NCBI GenBank assembly: GCA_014323965.1
Contig: JACONB010000130.1
Location: 1-10,860, forward strand
Direction of reading: 5' to 3'
DNA: 10,860 bases
DNA from: Prochloron sp. SP5CPC1
GTDB taxonomy: Bacteria; Cyanobacteriota; Cyanobacteriia; Cyanobacteriales; Prochloraceae
Below are positions 1 to 5,588 of the stretch, in pieces. The stretch's first letter is position 1, and the number at the start of each line of letters is the position of its first letter. A program made the position numbers and the translations under genes. The notes under the pieces were generated by a model, which saw only the letters and a program-made list of their open reading frames with translations, did not search any database and was not told the DNA's origin.

Positions 1-74
1 TTTCCCAGCAACCAGGTAGCTATGTCTCGGGAGAAGTTTTCCGCAATGAATTTGCATGTACTGTCAAAAGGCAT
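1..74 (-). CDS. Rpn-family / DUF4351-type PD-(D/E)XK nuclease (putative transposase), N-terminal fragment
   Basis: Only the first 24 codons lie in the window; the gene continues beyond the left edge. The predicted start MPFDSTCKFIAENF, followed by SRDIATWLLG, matches from memory the very conserved N-terminus of cyanobacterial Rpn-family proteins, which are recombination-promoting nucleases often annotated as putative transposases or DUF4351 proteins. The PD-(D/E)XK catalytic residues would lie outside the window and cannot be checked. The ATG at 74 is preceded by AGGA about nine bases upstream, so the start is plausible. The family is large and multicopy in filamentous cyanobacteria. Recognition rests on 24 residues, but these are distinctive. 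Confidence 0.72.
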   Translation of the reverse strand, partial: MPFDSTCKFIAENFSRDIATWLLG

Positions 75-88
75 TATAATATCCTAGA

Positions 89-107
89 GGGTCATCGCTG
101 ATGACCC
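89..107. repeat. Perfect 8-bp-stem inverted repeat in the leader of the Rpn-family gene
   Basis: GGGTCATC (89-96) and GATGACCC (100-107) form a perfect hairpin with a three-base loop. On the plus strand it is followed by ATTTTTT, so it looks like an intrinsic terminator, but no plus-strand gene is seen to its left. On the minus strand it falls between the predicted -10 at 118-123 and the Rpn-family start at 74. It would therefore form at the very 5' end of that mRNA, just before the AGGA ribosome site. It could be a terminator for a plus-strand transcript entering from the left, an operator, or a 5' stem-loop. Confidence 0.6.
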
Positions 108-117
108 ATTTTTTCTT

Positions 118-125
118 ATTATAGC
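118..125 (-). promoter_or_regulatory. Extended -10 promoter element (TGC-TATAAT) for the Rpn-family gene
   Basis: On the minus strand the sequence GGTGCTATAATA gives a perfect TATAAT (118-123) preceded by TGN, an extended -10 element. No good -35 is visible. A transcript would start near 111, giving a leader of about 37 bases that contains the 89-107 hairpin. Nearly the same string occurs upstream of trpS (7998-8006). It also forms one arm of an imperfect palindrome with the plus-strand sequence around 138-151. Confidence 0.45.
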
Positions 126-368
126 ACCAAAATCACTAATTTGGTATTATATGGCTTTAAAAGTCTCTAAAGGCGACAAAGCCGTACACATACAATAAGA
201 ACAGCGCTACGTTATGAAACTCCTACAGGGTTTCAAAACAAATCGAAATTAGAAGGGGTAAGTAGGTTGGTCTGAGGCAACGAAACCCAACAGCACAGGA
301 GATTTTTGTTGGTTACTAACGCGCCCTACCTACCCTGGCGATCGCCTTACCAAGACTTATCCCCCTAT
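120..368. other. Gene-free stretch with repeat remnants, downstream of the frameshifted RRE/HDO gene
   Basis: No credible gene lies here on either strand; the longest ATG-initiated frames are about 13-15 codons without a good ribosome site. The right part (257-335) is an imperfect inverted repeat of a kind common in cyanobacterial intergenic DNA. The outer arms are GGGTAAGTAGG and CCTACCTACCC, with AACCCAACA and TGTTGGTT inside. A perfect HIP1 octamer lies at about 338-345. There is no convincing terminator for the minus-strand cassette that ends at 369. Confidence 0.6.
257..335. repeat. Imperfect palindromic element (MITE-like remnant)
   Basis: GGGTAAGTAGG at 257-267 pairs with CCTACCTACCC at 325-335 with one mismatch. 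Inside them AACCCAACA (284-292) pairs approximately with TGTTGGTT (307-314). The motif of AACCCAACA beside its complement resembles the small palindromic repeats scattered in cyanobacterial genomes. No transposase is associated. It was seen by eye, and copy number elsewhere is unknown. Confidence 0.45.
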
Positions 369-1354
369 CTAAACAAAACAACGAGGGATAATATTATTAC
401 TATCCCCATAGTAATCCAGTATCTCATGAGTTCGCAGCACCATAGACTCCAACAGCACTCTCATATTCTGCTTCACCACCAATTGTTCTTCTGGGGACAC
501 ATAGGAAACCTGAGCGAGGAGAATACCGGTAATATCTTCGTGGGCTCCTTCCGTATTAATCCCAGCATGGAGTAACATAGGTTGATAGAATTCTTCCGGT
601 AACTCCAAAGCGTCACACCGTTCCTGAAACAACTGGTGAAACTCTGGATCATCTTGTTCAAACAGCAATAGTGCTGCTTTAAAGCTTAAAGGGTGAGCAG
701 TAGCGAAAACTCCTAAGGAAGAACAAATTGCAAAAGTCATGGGTAAAGGTTGCATTTGTTGTAGTTGCTGCTCCTCAACCCCCACACTCTTCAAGGACTT
801 CTCCAGCAAACGGTCGTGGTGTAACTCAGAAGCGAAGAATTCTTGGAGCAATTTTTCCGTCTCTGGGGACTCATAATGAGCTAAAGAGGGAGCTAAGAGT
901 CGGGGACACAGATGGGTAACATGATAGGATTCTAAAGCATAGCCAATCAACTGGTTCCGGGTAATGGTTTTATCCACCATCTTTTGGGAAAAGGGAGAAG
1001 GAGGAAATTGCCCCTTTAATCTTTCAATGAATCGATACAGCTCTCGGTAAAATTGACTCCCAGTGACTCCATTAAGGGGTTCTGCTTCCCTGGGAGTCTC
1101 TAGGAGCAGATTTCGGCGCTCTAACTCCCGGAGCAATTCTGGGATATCCTCCCTAATACCTGGACAAGCTTTTGCTAGTTCTTCTAAAGACATTCCTCTT
1201 CCTTGCAAAAGCTGTAACAGTTTAACTGTCTCCTGTTCATATGCCGGTTCAATAGTGATTTTCCATGACGCACCTCAATTTCGGTATCTTTGAAGTTTAG
1301 CAATACTCCCTCCTTGAAGAGGGGTTTTTGAGCTAAAACCTGGGTTAATGACAT
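369..1354 (-). CDS. RRE-like (PqqD-type) + haem-oxygenase-like diiron oxidase (HDO) fusion, frameshifted near the N-terminus
   Basis: The intact frame starts at TTG 1208 and gives 279 residues, but the true gene appears to begin at ATG 1354. The first 32 codons there (MSLTQVLAQKPLFKEGVLLN and onward) are followed by a jump to the -1 frame at the T-run 1259-1262. That restores a winged-helix domain (ITIEPAYEQETVKLLQLLQ and onward) and gives about 328 residues, nearly the length of the 326-residue sister gene upstream. The C-terminal domain is all-helical and PqqC/TenA-like. In 279-residue numbering, candidate metal ligands are E93-x2-H96 (ESYH), E128/H131/D132 (ELHHD), H214, E220 and H223 (EGAHED). 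Enzymes of this fold are O2-activating diiron oxidases or related oxidoreductases. A purine-rich AGAAGAGAAG precedes ATG 1354, which lies 27 bases after the sister gene's stop. The frameshift may be a true mutation, an assembly error or a recoding site. The substrate is unknown, probably a peptide given the neighbours. Confidence 0.75.
1259..1262 (-). other. Probable single-base deletion (frameshift site) in an A-tract of the RRE/HDO gene
   Basis: On the coding strand the reading CAT GGA AAA TCA leaves the conserved domain and reaches a TAG after 18 codons. Adding one A (GGA AAA ATC) joins the open frame that carries the rest of the domain. The tract has four As; five would restore the gene. 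The upstream part of the second frame is closed by a TGA 18 bases before the joint, so the two halves overlap only here. Confidence 0.75.
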
Positions 1355-1381
1355 AATTACTTCTCTTCTTTTTTGTATACC

Positions 1382-2362
1382 CTACACCCGTAACAAGTCC
1401 TGGGTAGAGGAATAATGCTTCCCGATGGCTCTGGAGAAATTGTTTAACATTTCCACAAAGAGATAGGTTTGTCCTCGCAATCTTTGTCTCTTTTCCTTAT
1501 CAATGGGGGATATTTCTTGAAAGATAGAGCGGGTTAAGCTTTCTGGTTTCCTGATTAGCTGATTTGTCAATTTCCTGATGGGTTCAATAAAAGGAGAGTC
1601 TCCCTGAAACTGCTCGATAGCTTTAATATAGGATTGAAAATTCCTCACCTGACTCTTGGTGAACAGAGACAGGATACTCAAGAAAAAAAGCGGTTCAAAG
1701 TTAGCCCAATAGGACAAACCATGACAAATTGCCATAGTTTCCGGCAGTGGTGTGGTTCGAGCCAGATCCTCACCACTAATGCCCACAGTATTTAGTGCTT
1801 CCAGCAAAAGTTCCTCTTGTCCATATTCTCGTAGGTATTGTTGGTTCATTAATTGTCGCACTTTGGTAGATCCTGGGAAACCCAGCACCGGGGAATGAAA
1901 GGAGCATTTCCGGGAGAAAACGTGATAATATTCTATCCCAAAGCCATAGAGAAGGTTGGACTGGATTGGTTGACTGAAAAGATTTTCCTCAATCTGTTTC
2001 TTAGAAAGCAATTCTTGGGTCAAATCTTCCAATTCCAGAATGGTATCCATACCGGAATAAACTCTCAACGGAACCACATCATCCAGCAATCCCTCCTTGT
2101 CTAAGTTGGTGAGAATAGTATTGAGAAGTTGGGGGTGGCGAGGAAATAAGATTTGTTGGATCTCCCCTATATTCTTAGTTCCATCCATCATTGAGAACAG
2201 TTTCTGGAACATTTCTCCAGAACGACTGTCAATCTGAATCTGAACACTCCGACTGTTTTGAGTAAAAATAATCCGTTCTGGATAGAGATTGACTTTACAT
2301 GCTAATCGAGGATGCATTTCCGGGGAATACTGCTGGTTATTTTTCTTTAATTCTTGTTCCAT
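1382..2362 (-). CDS. RRE-like (PqqD-type) + haem-oxygenase-like domain protein, ligand-poor paralogue
   Basis: This 326-residue protein has an N-terminal winged-helix domain at about residues 18-97, resembling the PqqD-type RiPP recognition element. Its C-terminal half aligns with the neighbouring HDO-like protein; for example PLPETMAICHGL corresponds to PLPMTFAICSSL. The first ligand motif ExxH is kept (E144, H147 in IEYYH) and E179 is kept. The histidines corresponding to H131, H214 and H223 of the sister are Q182, L264 and E273 here. It may therefore be unable to bind a full diiron centre and may act as a scaffold, peptide-binding subunit or heterodimer partner. The start is fixed by a strong Shine-Dalgarno (AGGGAGG, eight bases before ATG). 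It has its own possible promoter (2495-2524) and is followed after 27 bases by the sister gene. The ligand assignment is by visual alignment. Confidence 0.75.
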   Translation of the reverse strand: MEQELKKNNQQYSPEMHPRLACKVNLYPERIIFTQNSRSVQIQIDSRSGEMFQKLFSMMDGTKNIGEIQQILFPRHPQLLNTILTNLDKEGLLDDVVPLRVYSGMDTILELEDLTQELLSKKQIEENLFSQPIQSNLLYGFGIEYYHVFSRKCSFHSPVLGFPGSTKVRQLMNQQYLREYGQEELLLEALNTVGISGEDLARTTPLPETMAICHGLSYWANFEPLFFLSILSLFTKSQVRNFQSYIKAIEQFQGDSPFIEPIRKLTNQLIRKPESLTRSIFQEISPIDKEKRQRLRGQTYLFVEMLNNFSRAIGKHYSSTQDLLRV

Positions 2363-2389
2363 GTTTTTTTCCTCCCTTCACTCCCTATA

Positions 2390-2424
2390 GCAGTTAGCAG
2401 TTACCGGTGAACAGTTACCAGTGC
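2390..2424. repeat. CAGTTA-rich microrepeat
   Basis: CAGTTA occurs three times within 27 bases (2391-2396, 2398-2403, 2412-2417), twice followed by ACC around a CCGGTGAA spacer. Such CAGTTA/GTAACTG runs are frequent in cyanobacterial intergenic DNA. It sits directly after the stop of the four-codon leader frame at 2424-2438. Confidence 0.5.
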
Positions 2425-2438
2425 TAATCAGACTTCAT
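2424..2438 (-). other. Four-codon open frame (MKSD-stop) with a good Shine-Dalgarno in the leader
   Basis: AGGAG (complement of 2445-2449) lies six bases before ATG at 2438, which is followed by AAG TCT GAT TAG. It is far too short to be a precursor peptide. It could be a leader micro-ORF controlling the downstream RRE/HDO genes, or the stub of a small gene cut off by the CAGTTA repeat that follows at once. It may also be chance. Confidence 0.25.
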
Positions 2439-2465
2439 AGAAATCTCCTGGATGTACTTAGTAAA

Positions 2466-2483
2466 GCAAGACCGGAATCTTGC
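2466..2483. repeat. Small inverted repeat at the predicted mRNA 5' end
   Basis: GCAAGA (2466-2471) and TCTTGC (2478-2483) form a six-base stem with a six-base loop. It falls just downstream of the predicted minus-strand promoter at 2495-2524. There is no following T-run on the minus strand that would make it a terminator. Confidence 0.35.
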
Positions 2484-2494
2484 TCCCTAATGCC

Positions 2495-2524
2495 ACTATA
2501 AGAGTGAAAATCCATATTTGTCAG
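2495..2524 (-). promoter_or_regulatory. Predicted sigma-70 promoter for the two RRE/HDO genes
   Basis: On the minus strand CTGACA (2519-2524) and TATAGT (2495-2500) are separated by 18 bases; each matches the consensus at five of six positions. It would give a leader of about 125 bases before ATG 2362. This suggests the two RRE/HDO genes can be transcribed separately from the kinase-HopA1 pair. No experiment supports it. Confidence 0.4.
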
Positions 2525-2542
2525 GCAATTTGAGACATTTTT

Positions 2543-2586
2543 TCGACCTAATAGTCACAATTATGTCTTTAAATTTTCTAGACAAA
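2543..2586. repeat. 44-bp direct repeat, copy 1
   Basis: This stretch matches 2691-2734 at 42 of 44 positions (C/T differences only at the 10th and 37th bases), after which the flanks diverge on both sides. On the minus strand it repeats the last codons of the HopA1-like gene, ENLKT and the stop. A third diverged relative lies around 5027-5055, sharing TCACAATTATGTC exactly. Confidence 0.85.
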
Positions 2587-2638
2587 AGAGACGAGGGCCA
2601 AAGTTACATGTTTTTGCCCCTCATATTAGTAAATCTTC

Positions 2639-2668
2639 AACCCCCGGCATTGATTAATGGCGGGGGTT
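2639..2668. terminator. Strong GC-rich hairpin between the HopA1-like and RRE/HDO genes
   Basis: AACCCCCGGCATT (2639-2651) pairs with AATGGCGGGGGTT (2656-2668) apart from one G-G mismatch, around a GATT loop. On the plus strand it is followed by TT and then ATAAG. On the minus strand, the direction of the cassette, it is followed by GAAG rather than a T-run, so it is not a classical intrinsic terminator there. It could still slow transcription or act as an mRNA processing or stability hairpin between the two halves of the cassette. It may equally be a dispersed repeat. Confidence 0.4.
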
Positions 2669-2690
2669 TTATAAGTAGCCCCGCAGGCGA

Positions 2691-2734
2691 TCGACCTAAC
2701 AGTCACAATTATGTCTTTAAATTTTCCAGACAAA
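2691..2734. repeat. 44-bp direct repeat, copy 2, overlapping the end of the HopA1-like gene
   Basis: This is the second copy of the repeat at 2543-2586. Its minus strand encodes the final residues CLENLKT and stop of the HopA1-like protein. HopA1-family proteins usually end soon after a PYLNP-type motif (PYLNANS here). The last residues may therefore have been added by the repeat rather than inherited with the domain. Confidence 0.8.
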
Positions 2735-3806
2735 GGTAAATATCCTCAGAATTAGCATTCAGATAAGGGCGCTGCCACTCAATCCCCAAAAGAGAAAATT
2801 GCTCCAAAATAGCTGTCATCCGTCCTTCAGGAGAGTTATCCCCCTGAGACAAAGCTCCCAACAACCCATTAGCTATAATTTGACACCGATTCATGCCAAA
2901 ACTTTCAGTAGTGGCAAATTTTTGGTCCGGTTCCTCTGCTAACCCCAGCCCCGGTGCAAGGTTCTTAGTGAAAAGGGGAACCTCTGGCTGAAAATGGGAG
3001 CTTCCTCCTGCATATACTGCTCTCAAAACTTCCCCGACAACCTCATAATCCTCTTTATCAAAGTAGAGCACCCCGGAATCATGGCGCTGGTAGTCCTTGG
3101 GGTTGTACAAAACCTTGAAACTAAAGGGAATAGCCATTTCATTCAACTTTTCCGTCAAACTACCCATGACAGCAACTGCCCCTTCAGGAGTAAGATTAAA
3201 GTAAACTCGTATTATCACCCTATGCTTCCCGGAATCCCCATGTGCTCCTTCATCCCCAACAGCCATATAAAAGCCATTTTGCACCAAATTCTTCGGCATT
3301 TGGATCCTCACCTCATCCCCTACCACAGCTGCTTTTTGGGATGGTTGGAGATGACGTTTCCTTTCTATATGGAGTCTCAAACCTCCTTTATTCACTGCTA
3401 AACTCCCATCCTTTTCCTCTCTGGAAATAACCCAACCGGGGTCAAAATAACCTTTTCCCCTATTACTCTCATGCAATCGGTTATAAAACTGTAAATCTAC
3501 TCCGAGAAAAGTATCATTCTCCAAATCTAAGGGCAGAATATTTCCTGAATTATCTGGATCCAGAGCTTTTCTCATGGAGCCATTATAATAGATACCGTAG
3601 AGAAAACTGCGCAGGAGCAGACTCTGGTATTTCTGCTGGATCTGAGGAGGCATTTTCTGAAAACGAGCTACCACCTCTTCAGGTAGTTCAAAAGGTTTAT
3701 AATCTGGATGACGAATACAGAAATCAGATTCTATCTCAACTTGGTGGACAATATCTTTTAGCACATTTTCCAGTTGACTTGGGGGAGAATGGAGTAATTG
3801 TGTCAT
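2709..3806 (-). CDS. HopA1-family protein, probable phospho-Ser/Thr lyase of a split RiPP dehydratase (LxmY/TvaD-like)
   Basis: The 365-residue protein matches the HopA1 family, named after a Pseudomonas type III effector but common in bacteria beside APH-fold kinases. The conserved C-terminal block is visible at about residues 268-315: FQPEVPLFT, LAPGLGLAEEP, then SFGMNRCQIIANGLL. A basic/tyrosine-rich segment at about 230-241 (FKVLYNPKDYQR) is a candidate phosphate-binding region. In class V lanthipeptide (LxmY) and thioamitide (TvaD) pathways this family eliminates phosphate from phospho-Ser/Thr to give dehydroalanine or dehydrobutyrine. Here it follows the kinase gene by 14 bases. Its AAAGG ribosome site overlaps the kinase stop region, so the two are probably translationally coupled. 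The final residues are encoded by a 44-bp repeat. The family call is strong; the lyase role is inferred from the pairing. Confidence 0.85.
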   Translation of the reverse strand: MTQLLHSPPSQLENVLKDIVHQVEIESDFCIRHPDYKPFELPEEVVARFQKMPPQIQQKYQSLLLRSFLYGIYYNGSMRKALDPDNSGNILPLDLENDTFLGVDLQFYNRLHESNRGKGYFDPGWVISREEKDGSLAVNKGGLRLHIERKRHLQPSQKAAVVGDEVRIQMPKNLVQNGFYMAVGDEGAHGDSGKHRVIIRVYFNLTPEGAVAVMGSLTEKLNEMAIPFSFKVLYNPKDYQRHDSGVLYFDKEDYEVVGEVLRAVYAGGSSHFQPEVPLFTKNLAPGLGLAEEPDQKFATTESFGMNRCQIIANGLLGALSQGDNSPEGRMTAILEQFSLLGIEWQRPYLNANSEDIYLCLENLKT

Positions 3807-3820
3807 AGTTAAATTGACCT

Positions 3821-4954
3821 TTAATCTCTTTCTAAAGTTTGAGTTAATTCAGTAGCAGCAGTAGGACCAAAAATGGTTGCCATAGAGCGCTGGGGATGGC
3901 ATAATAAGGTCTTAGCCACCTGAAGCATAGCAATTCCCGTATTGCCAAAGGATTTCTGATACTGAATCATCCCCTGAATCTGTCCAATAAGGGCAAAACC
4001 AGCAAATTGCACTACTCGTGGTAAGAAATCGGGAGGTAGTTGATGGATTTTGCCAAAAGTGCTCATATAAGCTTGGGTCATAGCTGCTATAGAAGGCTGA
4101 ATCAATTCCAAGGGAATGGTTGCAAGACGCAGGGATTCCTCAATTTTCAGGGACTTACTAATAACCAAACTACTGAGCCAAATTTGCAAATAGCTAGCTA
4201 TAGCGGTTCCTAAATCAAAAGCAGGATCGCCCCAACTAGAACGCTCCCAATCAATTAACCGGAGTATATTACTAGATTGCTTGACAAGGACATTGTTCAG
4301 CTTGAGGTCATTATGAGTTAGACATCTAGGAGTGAAACTCTGACCTAGTTCAGCCATAGCTTCTCCCAAACTATCATACCGCTGATAGAGAGCAAAGAAC
4401 TTCAACCCGTCTGCGGGAACTAAACCAAATACTTCAGGACCGATTCTTGCAAATTTTCGGGTCAAATTATCCACCTGGTTAGGAGAATTATCACCGAAGA
4501 ATTGCCCATAATCTTCCTGGTCAAAAGTGGTACTATGGATAGTAGCGAGGATAGTGCCCATTTCCGAGGCTATGGTTGTGGGGAAAGTATTTTCCTTAAG
4601 ATAGAAATCTGCTAAATCCCGATAATCCTGCAAGTAGTTAAAGACAATAATCCCATGGTCAGGATCGAAATGCAACACTTCTGGTAGAAAAGGTCTCAGA
4701 CTATCCAGTGGGGGAAATTTTGCCAAGAACTGGGGAATGCGCCACTCCTGCTCAAACTCCCCAGCAGTTTTCCCCTCCCGATTTCGCCTTTCTTGCTTAA
4801 CCAGAAGCTTGCGATCCCCAGGAAAAGTCACTAATAAGTTAAAGTTCTTCCCTGGAATAGGTTCAACCTTACTGAGAGGTTGTTGGGAGCTATCACAAAG
4901 CCCATGGTCCGCTAAATAAGGGAAAACTTTCTCTGAGTTTAACAACAATGTCAT
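3821..4954 (-). CDS. APH-fold phosphotransferase, probable Ser/Thr kinase of a split RiPP dehydratase (LxmK/TvaC-like)
   Basis: The 377-residue protein has the aminoglycoside-phosphotransferase kinase fold. K53 (LLVKQE) is the candidate ATP-binding lysine, with E67 or E70 as its partner. Brenner's motif HxDxxxxN is complete (H214, D216, N221 in THNDLKLNN). The metal-binding aspartate is D235 in IDWE, followed by WGDPAFDLG. Beside a HopA1 gene, such kinases phosphorylate Ser/Thr of precursor peptides in class V lanthipeptide and thioamitide biosynthesis, so antibiotic resistance is a less likely role. An in-frame TAA just upstream makes ATG 4954 the first possible start; the ribosome site (AAGAG) is weak. 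A promoter with near-consensus boxes lies 29-57 bases upstream. It is the first gene of the cassette. Confidence 0.83.
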   Translation of the reverse strand: MTLLLNSEKVFPYLADHGLCDSSQQPLSKVEPIPGKNFNLLVTFPGDRKLLVKQERRNREGKTAGEFEQEWRIPQFLAKFPPLDSLRPFLPEVLHFDPDHGIIVFNYLQDYRDLADFYLKENTFPTTIASEMGTILATIHSTTFDQEDYGQFFGDNSPNQVDNLTRKFARIGPEVFGLVPADGLKFFALYQRYDSLGEAMAELGQSFTPRCLTHNDLKLNNVLVKQSSNILRLIDWERSSWGDPAFDLGTAIASYLQIWLSSLVISKSLKIEESLRLATIPLELIQPSIAAMTQAYMSTFGKIHQLPPDFLPRVVQFAGFALIGQIQGMIQYQKSFGNTGIAMLQVAKTLLCHPQRSMATIFGPTAATELTQTLERD

Positions 4955-4982
4955 CGGCTCTTACTATACCTTGCTTATCCCT

Positions 4983-5011
4983 TTTATATCCTCTTTTTGT
5001 GCCCATGACAA
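4983..5011 (-). promoter_or_regulatory. Predicted sigma-70 promoter of the kinase-HopA1 cassette
   Basis: On the minus strand TTGTCA (5006-5011) and TATAAA (4983-4988) are 17 bases apart, each one base from consensus. A start near 4976 would give a leader of about 20 bases before ATG 4954. The promoter overlaps the last codons of the VapC-like reading frame, so the toxin's C-terminal tail and the promoter share DNA. Confidence 0.5.
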
Positions 5012-5580
5012 CTATCTGTCTTATCTTTTTCAGACACAACTATCACAATTATGTCCTCAAAAGTTATTGCAAGAGGGAAAAGGGATCCGAGGCGGTTGCT
5101 TGCGCTTTGCTTCGCAAAGGTGAGACTGGAACCAGGAGGATAAATCCTTGTATCAAAGGGATTCAAGAAAGTAACATCTCTAATCGTCGCTCCACTATTA
5201 AAATCTTCACTCAACACTATCGGTATATGGTAGATTCTCGCAACAGCCCAAATCTGGGCATCGTAATATGAGAATGAATGTTGATCTACACCCAGAAGCG
5301 CTTCAATAACTATCTCTGTTGTGAGTGGAAGTACGGTAAAACTAAGAGCTATAGCCTTGACTTGTTGAAGGATTATATTGAAGTCTATACTCGGTGTTAA
5401 TTTTCGTAAAGCTACATTAGCAAATTCAGCAAGGACTTGAGCTGGGAAAGCTGCATTTCCCTTAACTTGTAAACGACTGAGCAATTCAATTGCTCGTGTT
5501 TGTTGCACCATTAAGCTAGAGTCATGAGCATAAACAAGAATATTGGTATCGATTAGATAGCGATAAAAAGTACCTGACAT
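4984..5580 (-). CDS. PIN-domain toxin, VapC-like, with an unusual C-terminal tail
   Basis: The protein has the PIN RNase fold: D11 in LIDTNILVYAHD, E52 in LAEFANV, D107 in YYDAQIWA and D126 in LSEDFNSG form the acidic metal-binding set. PIN toxins cleave RNA and are held inactive by the cognate antitoxin. The domain ends normally around residue 142 (VTFLNPF), but the frame continues to 198 residues. The extra 50 or so residues are encoded by low-complexity, repeat-like DNA: a CTTTGC/GCAAAG palindrome at about 5106-5120, and a relative of the 44-bp repeat near 5027-5055. The tail therefore looks acquired and probably has no toxin function. It starts eight bases after the antitoxin stop without its own clear ribosome site, as expected for coupled translation. 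Confidence 0.82.
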   Translation of the reverse strand: MSGTFYRYLIDTNILVYAHDSSLMVQQTRAIELLSRLQVKGNAAFPAQVLAEFANVALRKLTPSIDFNIILQQVKAIALSFTVLPLTTEIVIEALLGVDQHSFSYYDAQIWAVARIYHIPIVLSEDFNSGATIRDVTFLNPFDTRIYPPGSSLTFAKQSASNRLGSLFPLAITFEDIIVIVVSEKDKTDSCHGHKKRI

Positions 5581-5588
5581 GAACTGAT

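Larger units (their letters stand above)
2363..2708. other. Long intergenic leader inside the cassette: promoter, hairpins, repeats, no clear precursor gene
   Basis: This 346-base gap separates the HopA1-like gene from the two RRE/HDO genes. It holds one copy of a 44-bp direct repeat (2543-2586) and a strong hairpin (2639-2668). It also holds a predicted promoter (2495-2524), a small hairpin (2466-2483), a four-codon open frame with a good ribosome site (2424-2438) and a CAGTTA-rich repeat (2390-2424). RiPP precursor genes often sit in such gaps, but all three minus-strand frames lack a convincing leader-core peptide. Confidence 0.6.

Noticed and set aside
89..114. Intrinsic terminator of a plus-strand gene entering from the left
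   Set aside because: The hairpin and T-run fit, but no plausible plus-strand coding sequence is visible in 1-88, while the minus strand carries a recognisable Rpn-family start there. Kept only as an inverted repeat.
306..575. Plus-strand open frame of 89 codons
   Set aside because: It lies mostly antisense to the HDO domain, its composition is low-complexity (His/Gln/Leu-rich) and it has no ribosome site; a shadow frame.
1259..1262. Programmed -1 ribosomal frameshift as the preferred reading
   Set aside because: The site T GGA AAA is not a canonical X XXY YYZ heptamer and I saw no clear downstream pseudoknot; a deletion or sequence error is simpler.
2709..3806. Type III secretion effector, as the HopA1 family name suggests
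   Set aside because: No type III secretion genes are present and free-living cyanobacteria are not known to use such effectors; the kinase partner points to a biosynthetic lyase.
3821..4954. Aminoglycoside resistance gene
   Set aside because: The APH fold is shared by many small-molecule and peptide kinases; tight coupling to a HopA1-family gene argues for a peptide-modifying kinase.
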